Positions 27,854 through 36,317 of a DNA stretch of 64,000 bases are shown here, one piece after another. The stretch comes from Treponema sp. (GTDB lineage: Bacteria > Spirochaetota > Spirochaetia > Treponematales > Treponemataceae). The notes beneath the pieces were generated by a model. That model was given only the letters and a program-made list of their open reading frames with translations, was not told the origin of the DNA and searched no databases. The stretch is taken from assembly GCA_017963165.1 (NCBI GenBank), contig JAGCTZ010000141.1:1-64000 (forward strand), given 5' to 3'. The first letter of the stretch is position 1; every line of letters starts with the position of its first letter. Both the position numbers and the translations under genes were made by a program.

Positions 27854-28870
27854 TTACTTTAAATCTAATTTCGTTTTTGGATCCTGAGCTACTCCACCCT
27901 GGCGAATTTCAAAATGCAAGTGAGAACCAGTCGCCATTCCCGTCTGCCCTACATATCCTATTATATCACCTTTTTTCACAAAATCATACTGATTTTTACA
28001 AAATGATGATAAATGTGCGTAAACACTCGACATTTTTCCTGTATCGTGTGTAAGAATGATATAATTGCCAAAGGTTGCGTCGTTTTCTATGCAGTAAGCA
28101 ACGTAACCGTCTTTTACGGCATAAACAGGCGTTCCTTCGTTTGCTGCAAGATCTATACCGTTATGATCCTTCCATTCTCCACTTACAGGATTTTTCCTTT
28201 TTCCGAATTCTGACGAAATCCAGAAGGTTCCTTTTTCGAGCGGAAGTCCAAGCCCTGAATCAAGGAAATAAAAACGCTCGGTGGAAGAAAACTTTTTGTT
28301 TATAAGAAAAATATATTCTTCGCCTTCTATGTTATAGTAATAATCTTTATTTGTTAAGGTTGTGTCGGCATACTTTTCGTGCAAAAGGATTTCAAGTGCA
28401 TTTGAGTTTTCGTCGGCATAACGTTTTATAAAAAGTCCCGATACTGTGGGGATGATGATTGTTTTGTTTATAAGGCTGTCTGTTGAATTTTGTATTTTGT
28501 TAAGTGTTGCAAATGTATCGTAAGAAATGTTGCAGCGCGAAGCAAGTGAAATCAGTTGCGAATCGCTCCAGTGAAGGTCTGTTTTATCTGCTTCGGTAAT
28601 TGTGTGAACAAAAAAAAGCATTTCCGGCTGTTCATTTCGTTTAATGGCTTTGTAATTGTCTTCGACAATCCGGTTATATTCTTCGAAAATAGGATTGTTT
28701 CTTGCAGTTCTGAGCCGTTCAAGAGAGGGAAGATGTTCCTTTTGAATTGTTATTGTTTTTTTTGTGTCAGAAACAGTGTTTTCTGTCTGTGAATATAAAA
28801 GAATTGAGGGAATTAAAAATGAAACAATTGAAAATAAAGCTGTAAGAATCTTTTTTGATAGATTCATCAT
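27854..28870 (-). CDS. LysM and M23 (LytM-like) peptidoglycan peptidase
   Basis: A 338-residue exported protein. After an N-terminal signal (KKILTALFSIVSFLIPSILL) comes a LysM-like segment near 110-155 (DSQLISLASRCNISYDTFATLN), which binds glycan. The M23 domain at about 225-335 has zinc ligands in DHNGIDLAA, HLSSF and GSHLHFEIR, all present, so it should be an active endopeptidase rather than a degenerate activator. The start overlaps the stop of the small membrane gene by one base (TAATG), so translation is coupled. Confidence 0.9.
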   Translation of the reverse strand: MMNLSKKILTALFSIVSFLIPSILLYSQTENTVSDTKKTITIQKEHLPSLERLRTARNNPIFEEYNRIVEDNYKAIKRNEQPEMLFFVHTITEADKTDLHWSDSQLISLASRCNISYDTFATLNKIQNSTDSLINKTIIIPTVSGLFIKRYADENSNALEILLHEKYADTTLTNKDYYYNIEGEEYIFLINKKFSSTERFYFLDSGLGLPLEKGTFWISSEFGKRKNPVSGEWKDHNGIDLAANEGTPVYAVKDGYVAYCIENDATFGNYIILTHDTGKMSSVYAHLSSFCKNQYDFVKKGDIIGYVGQTGMATGSHLHFEIRQGGVAQDPKTKLDLK

Positions 28871-29055
28871 TACTTCCGTTTTTTGGTAATAATTTTATGA
28901 ACAATCAAATAAATAATGAAGGCAGCGCAAAGAATAAGGACTGTTGCAGTATAAATTCTTGGTGCGGCTGTAGAAAATTTCCACAGAGGAAAAACAAGAA
29001 CTATCGTTGCCGCAATACATGCGGCAATGAGGAGAATAATCCTTATGAATGTCAT
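28870..29055 (-). CDS. Small two-helix membrane protein (61 aa)
   Basis: A 61-residue protein with two predicted membrane helices (about 4-24 and 32-52) and a basic tail KIITKKRK. ATG at 29055 is chosen because the longer frame runs into the upstream ferredoxin gene, which stops six bases earlier. The Shine-Dalgarno is weak, consistent with coupling to the ferredoxin gene. It is coupled downstream to the M23 peptidase, so it might anchor or regulate it; the function is unknown. Confidence 0.7.
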   Translation of the reverse strand: MTFIRIILLIAACIAATIVLVFPLWKFSTAAPRIYTATVLILCAAFIIYLIVHKIITKKRK

Positions 29056-29060
29056 AATGC

Positions 29061-29228
29061 TTATTCTTCGATGATAGCTTCTGCAGGACAGTCTGCAACA
29101 CATGTTCCGCATGAAATGCATTTATCCTGGTCAATGATGCGAGCATCGTTGCTTTCTGAAATAGCTCCAACTGGACAATCCGGTTCGCAAGCTCCACAGT
29201 TTACACACGCGTCAGTGATTTTAAACAT
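29061..29228 (-). CDS. 2[4Fe-4S] ferredoxin
   Basis: A 55-residue clostridial-type ferredoxin. Two clusters are bound by CVNCGACEPDCPVG and CISCGTCVADCPAE, each a complete CxxCxxCxxxCP. It carries low-potential electrons in anaerobic metabolism. ATG at 29228 has GGGAG 8 bases upstream; a longer in-frame extension is not conserved-looking. It is the first gene of the unit leading to the M23 peptidase and PEGA protein, an odd mix of redox and wall functions. Confidence 0.93.
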   Translation of the reverse strand: MFKITDACVNCGACEPDCPVGAISESNDARIIDQDKCISCGTCVADCPAEAIIEE

Positions 29229-29262
29229 AAAATACTCCCATAAAATAAATTTGGTAATGTAA

Positions 29263-29291
29263 ATAATACTATAACAAGTTGGATTTCGCAA
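29263..29291 (-). promoter_or_regulatory. Promoter of the ferredoxin unit
   Basis: On the minus strand, TTGCGA (29291-29286), a 17-base spacer and TATTAT (29268-29263). It leaves a leader of about 30 bases containing the ferredoxin Shine-Dalgarno. Confidence 0.65.
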
Positions 29292-29351
29292 GTGTATAAA
29301 GCATGAAGGGCAAATCTTACACATTTTTTTAATTATACCTATTATACCTAT

Positions 29352-29380
29352 TTGATTTTTCCATCAGCATATAGTATTAT
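29352..29380 (+). promoter_or_regulatory. Promoter of deoC, leaderless spacing
   Basis: TTGATT (29352-29357), a 17-base spacer and TATTAT (29375-29380), then seven bases and the deoC ATG. No Shine-Dalgarno is present. Confidence 0.6.
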
Positions 29381-29387
29381 TTTATGT

Positions 29388-30140
29388 ATGACCAAGGAAG
29401 AAATTGCATCTTATATCGATCACACAATCTTATCTCCTGAAATTGGTGTAAAACAGATTTCAAAGCTTTGTAACGAAGCAATTAAATACAAGTTTGCTTC
29501 TGTTTGTATAAATCCATGTTATGTTGGTTATGCAGCCTCTGCATTAGAAGGTACTGGCGTTAAAGTTTGTACTGTAGTCGGATTTCCTTTTGGTACTTCA
29601 ACCTCAAAAATAAAGGCTATGGAAGCCAGAGATGCAATTAAAAATGGTGCAGATGAAGTTGATATGGTAATCAATTTTGGTGCTGCACGTGACGGCTGTT
29701 TTTCTTTAATCGGAAGCGATATTGCAATGGTTGTAAAGGCTTCGCGTAGAGAGGCAGAACGTCTTGGTAAAAAAGTTGTAGTCAAAGTTATAATGGAAAC
29801 CTGCTATCTTGATAACGAAACACTCAAATTATGCTGTCTTTGTGCAAAAAAAGCAGGTGCCGATTTTGTAAAAACTTCAACAGGCTTTGCTTCTCCTAAA
29901 GGACTCGAAGGCCAGCAGCTTCCAAATGGTGCAAGCGAATATCATGTACGGCTTATGCGTCAGACCGTAGGCTGGGATATGGGCGTAAAAGCCAGCGGTG
30001 GAATCAGAAATGCAAAAACTGCAATTGCTATGATAGAAGCTGGTGCTAACAGGATCGGAACTTCAAGCGGTGTACGCATCATAGAAGGCTGGGACGAAAA
30101 CGAGCCTATACGGATTCCCACAGAATCTGATTTTCAATAA
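29388..30140 (+). CDS. deoC: Deoxyribose-phosphate aldolase
   Basis: A 250-residue class I aldolase that splits 2-deoxyribose 5-phosphate into glyceraldehyde 3-phosphate and acetaldehyde. The Schiff-base Lys is in DFVKTSTGF near residue 165 and the second catalytic Lys in MGVKASGGI near 198; IDHTIL near the start is also conserved. ATG at 29388 matches the family N-terminus; an earlier in-frame start at 29352 overlaps the -35 box. The last 35 bases overlap the convergent hydrolase gene. Confidence 0.94.
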   Translation: MTKEEIASYIDHTILSPEIGVKQISKLCNEAIKYKFASVCINPCYVGYAASALEGTGVKVCTVVGFPFGTSTSKIKAMEARDAIKNGADEVDMVINFGAARDGCFSLIGSDIAMVVKASRREAERLGKKVVVKVIMETCYLDNETLKLCCLCAKKAGADFVKTSTGFASPKGLEGQQLPNGASEYHVRLMRQTVGWDMGVKASGGIRNAKTAIAMIEAGANRIGTSSGVRIIEGWDENEPIRIPTESDFQ

Positions 30141-31104
30141 CACGAACCTTAACCTGTTTTTTTTCTCTTAATGCCGAAAGGTGTGAGCGTATTGTTGCGC
30201 TTACAAGGCAATACTGTCCAAGCCCCATATCAATATTATTCTGACGGGCAACTTCTTTTATAAGCTGTTCTGTAGAAAGCGGCTGCTTTTTAAGAGCATT
30301 AAGAATTGCCTGCCGTGCAGAATAAATTGCAATTGTGCAAAGCTCTGCTGTCTCTGCAAGGTCGTGTTTTATCAGTTTACCATGCGAAGGAACGCAGCAT
30401 TTAAGGTCTTTGATGTTGCAGATTTTTACAAGAGTTTCTGCGCATTTGTCGGGCTGAACCATAAACTGTATCCAGTATTTACCAAGCTCGGCACGGTTAG
30501 AAATTGCGTCTCCTGCAAAAAGAATTTTTTCTGTATTATTTCCAGATTTCTTTGTAATAAGAATTCCTGTATCGCCAAAATAATGACCAGGCAGTTCCAG
30601 AAAACTCATTTTATATTTACTGCCGTCCGGGTCATTCAGAGTTACAGTTCTGTTAAAATTAATAAGTCTTGTGGTTTTTACAGCGGCAGGCATATAAAGG
30701 CTGTTGTGCAGTTCCTTTGGTGAAAAGCCGCCCCAAAGCACAGAGCCCTGAAGATATGGATTTTCAAGAATTCCGCGTTCATAAGCCGAAAGATAAATCT
30801 TGCAGCCTGTCTGTTTCTGGACAAACGCATCTGCGCCTGTGTGGTCTGCATGTGCGTGAGTATTAATTATTGCCTTGATTTTATATGATTTTTTCTGTGC
30901 TTCAAAAAAGCGTTCAACTGCGGCTAAAACAGAAGCACCCTGTTCTTCTGTCCTACCTGTATCTACAAGGTAAACATCTGTTTCAGGGTGCTGCTTTTGT
31001 GCGTTGCTTTTTGTATCTGTAATAACACCGACATTTGTTACTCCGGGAACAACATATATTCCCGGAATAAGTTCTGTCAGCTCAGCAATATTTTTTGTTG
31101 ACAA
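30106..31104 (-). CDS. Metallo-beta-lactamase-fold hydrolase with C-terminal winged helix
   Basis: A 332-residue protein. The metal motif HxHxDH is visible as THAHADHTGAD near residue 83, with further His in GHYFGD and PSHGK. Residues about 255-325 (RQAILNALKKQPLSTEQLIKE onward) look like the winged-helix domain seen in LACTB2-like members that act on nucleic acid or thioesters. The start is TTG immediately after the greA stop, with AAGG 11 bases upstream, so it is read with greA. The exact substrate is unknown. Confidence 0.82.
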   Translation of the reverse strand: MSTKNIAELTELIPGIYVVPGVTNVGVITDTKSNAQKQHPETDVYLVDTGRTEEQGASVLAAVERFFEAQKKSYKIKAIINTHAHADHTGADAFVQKQTGCKIYLSAYERGILENPYLQGSVLWGGFSPKELHNSLYMPAAVKTTRLINFNRTVTLNDPDGSKYKMSFLELPGHYFGDTGILITKKSGNNTEKILFAGDAISNRAELGKYWIQFMVQPDKCAETLVKICNIKDLKCCVPSHGKLIKHDLAETAELCTIAIYSARQAILNALKKQPLSTEQLIKEVARQNNIDMGLGQYCLVSATIRSHLSALREKKQVKVRVIENQILWESV

Positions 31105-33870
31105 TTAAATCTTTGCCTTCTGAATATCTTTTACGATATAGCTGTATTCGTGTTCATTAACAACAAAGTTAATCTGTTCACCAGCTTTCTTTTCCATGAT
31201 TGCGTTTCCGAATGGAGACATGTAAGAAATGATGTTGTTGTCTGGATCAGATTCCCAAGGTCCAAGAATTGTGTACTGCTCGTCCTTGTCTGTTTCGTTG
31301 TTGTGAAGTGTAACAACAGTTGCAAAAGAAACAACTGCAGTTGTACTTGTTGTTGGGTCGAATACAGTTGCTCTGTTGAGTTCTTCCTGAAGCTTTGAAA
31401 GTGTAAGGTTGAGCATGTGCTGCTTTTCCTTTGCAGATTTGTATTCTGCGTTTTCCTTCAAGTCTCCCTTTTCGCGGGCTTCTGCAATATCCTTTGCATT
31501 CTGTGGAATTTCTATAGACTGGATTCGTTCTGCTTCTGCTTTCTTTTCTTCGAGCATCTTTGCAGTTACGAGCATTCCCTTTGGCTGTGCAGCCTTTTCT
31601 TCAGATACACGGAACTTAAAGTCAGGGTATTTTTCAAGAATCTTACTTCTTGTCTTTGCCTTATAAGTTGGATCAATGTCTGCAATATCATCAATAAGTG
31701 TGTAGATTTTCTTAACAGTATCTTCATCATTATCAAGGATATATTTGAACAGAGCACCGTCATCAAACAGAAGGGTAGAAGCGTTCTTGTTGATTTTCTT
31801 GTTGTCTGTTGTATTTACGTGGTTATTGATTTCGCGGAATGTAAGTTCAATGATGTTGATAAGTGTAATGAGCTGCTTTTCGTAAGAAACGCCTGCTTCC
31901 TTGAACCAATCTTTTTCCTGGCAATTCTTGAAGAAGAAGAGTACAGTTTCGCGATAATCCTTGGACTGTTCAAAAGCTGTGCGCACAAGCTTCTGTACAT
32001 CATTTGTAAATCCTTTAGAAACAAGCTTGTTCAAAAGTTTTTCGTCAAGAACTGTTGGGAAAATCTTTATGTACTGTGTGTTCCAGTCTGGGAGCATTTC
32101 GATGCATTCAAGGAATTCATCCTTGAGGTTTGCATATTTTGAATCTTTGAGCAGCTCGTAAGTTTTTCGTGGATCTTCGAGCTTAGCATAGATTTCGGCA
32201 AATGTTTCTTTTACAGGGAAAAGGAACTGTTTATCAATTCCGCTGATTTTTCTTACGATGAGGTAAGAAGCAAGAACCTGTTCATTAACTCTTGAAATGT
32301 TCTTGAGGTAACCTGTGAAGTAAGAATACATTTCTGTGAAAAGGTCGCTTGAATTATCTGTAAAGTCGCTGTAGAAGAACTTCATAAGAATATCAATACG
32401 GGCAAAGAATAGCTTCTGAGCTTTAAATTCGTTAGAAAGCTTTTCTTCTGCACTGATTTCGTGATCGCGTACTGTGTAAAGGTTGATATCGTTAGGATTT
32501 ACGCCAAATTCAGCATCAGATTCAAGGATTTTCTTTGCAGCTGTATTCCATGCGGTCCATTCGCTTGAAGTAAGAATACCAACTTCCTTCTTTTTGTTGG
32601 TGTCTTTGTCAAGAACAGTCTTAACGAGTTCTGCCTTGATTGTTTTAAGGTCGCAGTTATTATCAAAGCTCTTGATGATTGTTTTAAGAGCCCATTTTTT
32701 ATCCTGTTTGATTTTCTGTGCAAGAGGGATTTTTTCATCGCCTTCTTTTACATAATTAAGAGCCTTAAGAACCCAGATGTGATCTTTTGCAAGAGGTTTA
32801 AGTGCAGAAACAGCCATTTTAAGTGACATTTCGTGAATACCGGCTGTTTTTCCAAAGTTGATTGTAAGGATATCTTTGTCCAGCTTGCGGATAACACCTA
32901 CGCCCCAGTTTCTGTGGAATACAAAGCTTCCTTTGTCAAAAGCAATGTGTTTTTCAAAGTCGTTGATAGCTTCGAAAACGTTGCGGTAGCTCTGTGTAAG
33001 GTTTGAAGATTTAATATAGTCTTCGAGGTGGCTGTGAGCAGCGTATTTGCCTCTGTAACAGTCTGTAATTTCTTTTCTGGCCCATGTATCTTTTGGTTCA
33101 ATTTCAAGATTCTGTTTAAGAATAAGGATTGCAGTATCCCAGTAAGAAGGATTTGACGGTGCATTATCCTTATACCAGTTGTAAAGCTCCTGCATAAGAG
33201 TTGTAGTTTTAAGATCACCAAAGATTTTAGAAATCTTTCTGCGCAGAAGCTGGAAGAATTCAATTTCCTGTGGAATTTCCTGAGCGAGTATAGCCCAGAC
33301 TTCCTTACAGGCATTGTAGTTTCCAATGTTTATATAACGAAGGATTGCTTTTTTGTAATATTCAATGGCAAGATCCTTGTCTGTATCAAAGTAGTGTTCT
33401 GCAAGAGCCTTTGCAATGTCGGCTTCCTGGAAGTCGATTTTTACAATTTGAGTGTAAAGATCCCAGGCTTTGTCGTCGCCTTCTGCCATATAGTTTTCGG
33501 CAAGGGTGCGCAATGCAAACTTATTGTTAGGAGCATCTTCGAGAATGCTTTCGCAAAGAGAAGTTACGATTGCTTCCTTGTGGTTTTTCTGGAAAATATC
33601 AACAAGAGTTTCAAGAGAGTTATTGTCAAGAATACCTTTCTGAAGAGAGAAAATACCTGACAGATAAAGGGCAATGATACTGTCCTTTGTATGTGAAAGG
33701 TGTTCTTCACACAGATTAAGGATTTCATTAACACTGTCTTCATTTCGTGCTTTTTCAACAATGTCTGCAAGCTCTTTAAGATTGCTCTGTGTGTAATTAC
33801 TGATAGTTGCTCTTGTCCAGGTTTCTTCCTTGAGCATGTCCTGTACGCTCTGAACCAAATTTTCTGCCAT
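31105..33870 (-). CDS. greA: GreA transcript cleavage factor with long N-terminal extension
   Basis: A 921-residue protein. Only the last about 160 residues are GreA: the coiled coil with IAEAREKGDLKENAEYKSAKE (the acidic tip carrying Asp and Glu) and the C-terminal FKBP-like domain (YTILGPWESDPDNNIISYMSP). GreA rescues backtracked RNA polymerase. The first about 750 residues are helical, TPR-like, and typical of spirochaete GreA. The Shine-Dalgarno AAGGAG precedes ATG. It sits between a TPR protein and an MBL hydrolase, all on one strand. Confidence 0.92.
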   Translation of the reverse strand: MAENLVQSVQDMLKEETWTRATISNYTQSNLKELADIVEKARNEDSVNEILNLCEEHLSHTKDSIIALYLSGIFSLQKGILDNNSLETLVDIFQKNHKEAIVTSLCESILEDAPNNKFALRTLAENYMAEGDDKAWDLYTQIVKIDFQEADIAKALAEHYFDTDKDLAIEYYKKAILRYINIGNYNACKEVWAILAQEIPQEIEFFQLLRRKISKIFGDLKTTTLMQELYNWYKDNAPSNPSYWDTAILILKQNLEIEPKDTWARKEITDCYRGKYAAHSHLEDYIKSSNLTQSYRNVFEAINDFEKHIAFDKGSFVFHRNWGVGVIRKLDKDILTINFGKTAGIHEMSLKMAVSALKPLAKDHIWVLKALNYVKEGDEKIPLAQKIKQDKKWALKTIIKSFDNNCDLKTIKAELVKTVLDKDTNKKKEVGILTSSEWTAWNTAAKKILESDAEFGVNPNDINLYTVRDHEISAEEKLSNEFKAQKLFFARIDILMKFFYSDFTDNSSDLFTEMYSYFTGYLKNISRVNEQVLASYLIVRKISGIDKQFLFPVKETFAEIYAKLEDPRKTYELLKDSKYANLKDEFLECIEMLPDWNTQYIKIFPTVLDEKLLNKLVSKGFTNDVQKLVRTAFEQSKDYRETVLFFFKNCQEKDWFKEAGVSYEKQLITLINIIELTFREINNHVNTTDNKKINKNASTLLFDDGALFKYILDNDEDTVKKIYTLIDDIADIDPTYKAKTRSKILEKYPDFKFRVSEEKAAQPKGMLVTAKMLEEKKAEAERIQSIEIPQNAKDIAEAREKGDLKENAEYKSAKEKQHMLNLTLSKLQEELNRATVFDPTTSTTAVVSFATVVTLHNNETDKDEQYTILGPWESDPDNNIISYMSPFGNAIMEKKAGEQINFVVNEHEYSYIVKDIQKAKI

Positions 33871-33910
33871 AAAAAAAACTCCTTATGAAAGACCGATGGC
33901 GGCCGGTGAT

Positions 33911-34843
33911 CTACTTGTTATAGGCCTCGTATACCGACGGATCCAAAATCTTTATTTTAAGCAATACTTCATTGACCTTTGGTGTTCCTTCATGTGTAAG
34001 GATATAATGGTCAATAAGCCAAAAATAATTATTAAGCAGGCTTGGTACAAGAATTTCCATGTTACAGGAAGGATCCTTGTATTCATTTTCCATGGCATAT
34101 ATATCCTGCTTAAGTCTGCCAACTTCCTGTGAAGTAAGCTCTCTCTTTATATTAAAAATGCCGCACAGTACGCCGTAAACAGGAATCCATCTGTTGAAAG
34201 CCTTGCCGGTGTGGCCTTTTTCTCTAGTTTTTTTTATAAGACATTTAATAAGCTCAGAATCAAGAAAATCAATGTCTATGCTCTCCGGATCCAGAAAAAA
34301 TGCTTCTCTGAACAATACCTTGCCGTATCTGTCTTCGCCGCAAAGTGAAAAACAGTCTGCAAGCTCTGCAAGAACAGATGGTATATTCGGATAGATATTG
34401 TTTGCTTCCGTAAGACATGTTCTTGCATTTTCAAAATCACCAAGCTTTTTGTAGCAGATTCCCGCATTTCTGTAGATTTCTGCACGATGGAAAGGATCTT
34501 TTTCATCCATTTGCTTGATGTAATAGTCAAGTGCCGCAGAAAAATATCCTTTTTTTGCAGCATACAGTGCAGGGCGATAGACGAATTTGTCTCTTTTAAG
34601 AAAATCCTTAAAAGTTTTCCAGTCTAAAAGCAGCTGTTGTCCCTTTTCGTAAGAATTGGAAATAGTGCTTAGCCTGCGTGAATTTTCAATCCAGAAGGTA
34701 CAACAGCGGTTAGTGTAGCTCAATTCTTCGCAGCCAAGTTCATGTTCAAACAACTTACCTACGATAAGCTGGGCTTGAGCAGGATCTGCAATTTCAAGAA
34801 AGTGAAGAGCTTCTTGTAACCCCTTTTCCGTCTGAATATCCAT
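33911..34843 (-). CDS. Tetratricopeptide-repeat protein
   Basis: A 310-residue soluble helical protein. TPR units are clear at about 135-200 (KGYFSAALDYYIKQMDEKDP, AEIYRNAGICYKKLGDFENA, RTCLTEANNIYPNIPSVLAE). ATG at 34843 is chosen because AGGTG lies 6 bases before; the longer in-frame extension runs through AT-rich leader. It precedes greA by 40 bases, so it is probably co-transcribed and might act with the helical part of GreA; that is inference. Confidence 0.8.
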   Translation of the reverse strand: MDIQTEKGLQEALHFLEIADPAQAQLIVGKLFEHELGCEELSYTNRCCTFWIENSRRLSTISNSYEKGQQLLLDWKTFKDFLKRDKFVYRPALYAAKKGYFSAALDYYIKQMDEKDPFHRAEIYRNAGICYKKLGDFENARTCLTEANNIYPNIPSVLAELADCFSLCGEDRYGKVLFREAFFLDPESIDIDFLDSELIKCLIKKTREKGHTGKAFNRWIPVYGVLCGIFNIKRELTSQEVGRLKQDIYAMENEYKDPSCNMEILVPSLLNNYFWLIDHYILTHEGTPKVNEVLLKIKILDPSVYEAYNK

Positions 34844-34921
34844 AGCACCTGATTTTAATATATAGTAGATTGTATTTTTAATCAATAAAGATGATGAGAA
34901 TTTGCAAAAATTGGAATAACA

Positions 34922-34950
34922 CTTATACACCCATTATGACAATATGTCAA
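34922..34950 (-). promoter_or_regulatory. Promoter of the TPR-greA-hydrolase unit
   Basis: On the minus strand, a perfect TTGACA (34950-34945), a 17-base spacer and TATAAG (34927-34922). The -35 overlaps a palindrome TGACATATTGTCA, a possible operator. The predicted leader is about 70 bases. Confidence 0.75.
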
Positions 34951-35039
34951 GCATTATTTTTTAAATAATTGAAAATACGAGCCTTTGCAGCATGTGGCTG
35001 TTGAGATTATCAACAGACCACACACTTTTTTTTGTTTTG

Positions 35040-36125
35040 CTATTTAACAGAACGAACTATGCGGAAGCCCTTTGAGTCGTTGCTCTTGCTAACGGTTTCG
35101 CTGTCTTTGGGCAGGTTAGGAGTGCTTGAGTATCGTTCGTATAATGGATCAGGACCGTGGCGCCAGCTGGCGCCACGGATTATGCGTTTGGTACCAGACT
35201 CGGCTCCTGTAGGATTTTTCACACCTTTTTCTTCTACCGTTATCGCCCCTTCCCAGTCATAGCACCATTCTAATACATTACCACTCATGTCATAAATTCC
35301 AAGGGTGTTGGGAGCTTTTTTTCCTGTTTCATGAGTTCCATAGCCAGGTTCTCCAGCTAAAGGATATGTTCCATCTGTAATACCAGTTGCTTTGTTACCC
35401 CAATGCCAGAACACAGAATCTGCGTCCTCTTTTGTAGCTGCACCACTGAGAAAATAATCCCATGCAGCAGCCGTAGGATCTCCACCTCTGGCTGCACATT
35501 CCCATTCTGCCTCGGTTGGCAGGCGGTAGCCGTTAGCATTTTGAACAAGAGAAACAGTTGCATTTACAATATGATTATCTTCTACAGTTATTTCTGTAAT
35601 GTTGTAAGCTTTTGTCAGGTTTTGTTTTTCACTCAATGCATTGCAGAACCATACTGCATCATACCAGTTAATATTTTCTGCGGGACGATACTTCTGTGTT
35701 TCACCGGTAACAATCGGATAATCGCCTGTTCCTTTACACCTGAAAGGTTCTGCTTCAAGAGTGTATTCTGTTCCGTCTACAGTTACTTTCTGGCCAGTCA
35801 TAACTGCTGTATAAAGCTCCTGTGTAACCTCATACTTTCCCATAATATATGGACTTAGAGTTACGGTACGACCTTCAGGAAAAGCTCCGTAAGAATTATT
35901 AGTCTTACCAACAATCTTGACACCTTGGTTACCAGTAACATAAACCTCTTCAGTTTTGCCGTACTCAACACCATTAATTTTGATTTTGGTTAGAGCCACA
36001 TCACCGGCTTTGTAATCTTTTGAAGGTGGTGTTTCTGGTTCTTTACTATTTAGTAGATCACAAGATACAAGCGAGAGCGCAAGTACTCCCGCTGCCAAAA
36101 CAGACATAAATTTGATTTTTTTCAT
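35040..36125 (-). CDS. SUMF1/FGE-domain lipoprotein
   Basis: A 361-residue lipoprotein with lipobox LSLVSC (Cys near residue 23). Residues about 80-358 form the formylglycine-generating-enzyme-like, C-type-lectin fold: MGKYEVTQELYTAVM, NWYDAVWFCNALSEK, GYRLPTEAEWECAARGG, GNVLEWCYDWEG and the final RGASWRH with GFRIVRS. The copper-binding Cys pair of real FGE is not evident, so it is more likely a surface-binding or structural protein. The Shine-Dalgarno AGGAGA precedes ATG at 36125. It is divergent from another lipoprotein of related fold. Confidence 0.88.
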   Translation of the reverse strand: MKKIKFMSVLAAGVLALSLVSCDLLNSKEPETPPSKDYKAGDVALTKIKINGVEYGKTEEVYVTGNQGVKIVGKTNNSYGAFPEGRTVTLSPYIMGKYEVTQELYTAVMTGQKVTVDGTEYTLEAEPFRCKGTGDYPIVTGETQKYRPAENINWYDAVWFCNALSEKQNLTKAYNITEITVEDNHIVNATVSLVQNANGYRLPTEAEWECAARGGDPTAAAWDYFLSGAATKEDADSVFWHWGNKATGITDGTYPLAGEPGYGTHETGKKAPNTLGIYDMSGNVLEWCYDWEGAITVEEKGVKNPTGAESGTKRIIRGASWRHGPDPLYERYSSTPNLPKDSETVSKSNDSKGFRIVRSVK

Positions 36126-36159
36126 AAAAGAAACTCTCCTATATTGAATTGTTGCTTCT

Positions 36160-36189
36160 ATGATAGTCCTCACTTTATTGTTCTGTCAA
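36160..36189 (-). promoter_or_regulatory. Promoter of the SUMF1 lipoprotein gene
   Basis: On the minus strand, TTGACA (36189-36184), an 18-base spacer and TATCAT (36165-36160). Confidence 0.65.
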
Positions 36190-36245
36190 ATAAAAATTGG
36201 CAATAAACAGACAGCTTTTTTGTCAGCGCTATGCAATGTTTTTTC

Positions 36246-36273
36246 TTGAAAATCAATTATTCTGTGCTACAAT
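36246..36273 (+). promoter_or_regulatory. Promoter of the DUF1566-like lipoprotein gene
   Basis: TTGAAA (36246-36251), a 16-base spacer and TACAAT (36268-36273), about 45 bases before the start codon. Confidence 0.6.
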
Positions 36274-36317
36274 TTTTATAAATTGACTTTTTTAGAATTA
36301 AGTCGGAGGTAAAGAGA

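Noticed and set aside
27854..28870. Degenerate M23 regulator like EnvC/NlpD
   Set aside because: All zinc-binding His and Asp residues are present, so an active peptidase is more likely.
34983..35037. Terminator with eight T on the plus strand (GTGG/CCAC and CTGTTGA/TCAACAG stems)
   Set aside because: No plus-strand gene lies upstream, and on the minus strand, where the SUMF1 gene ends, it has no T run. It is kept as a hairpin of unknown purpose only.
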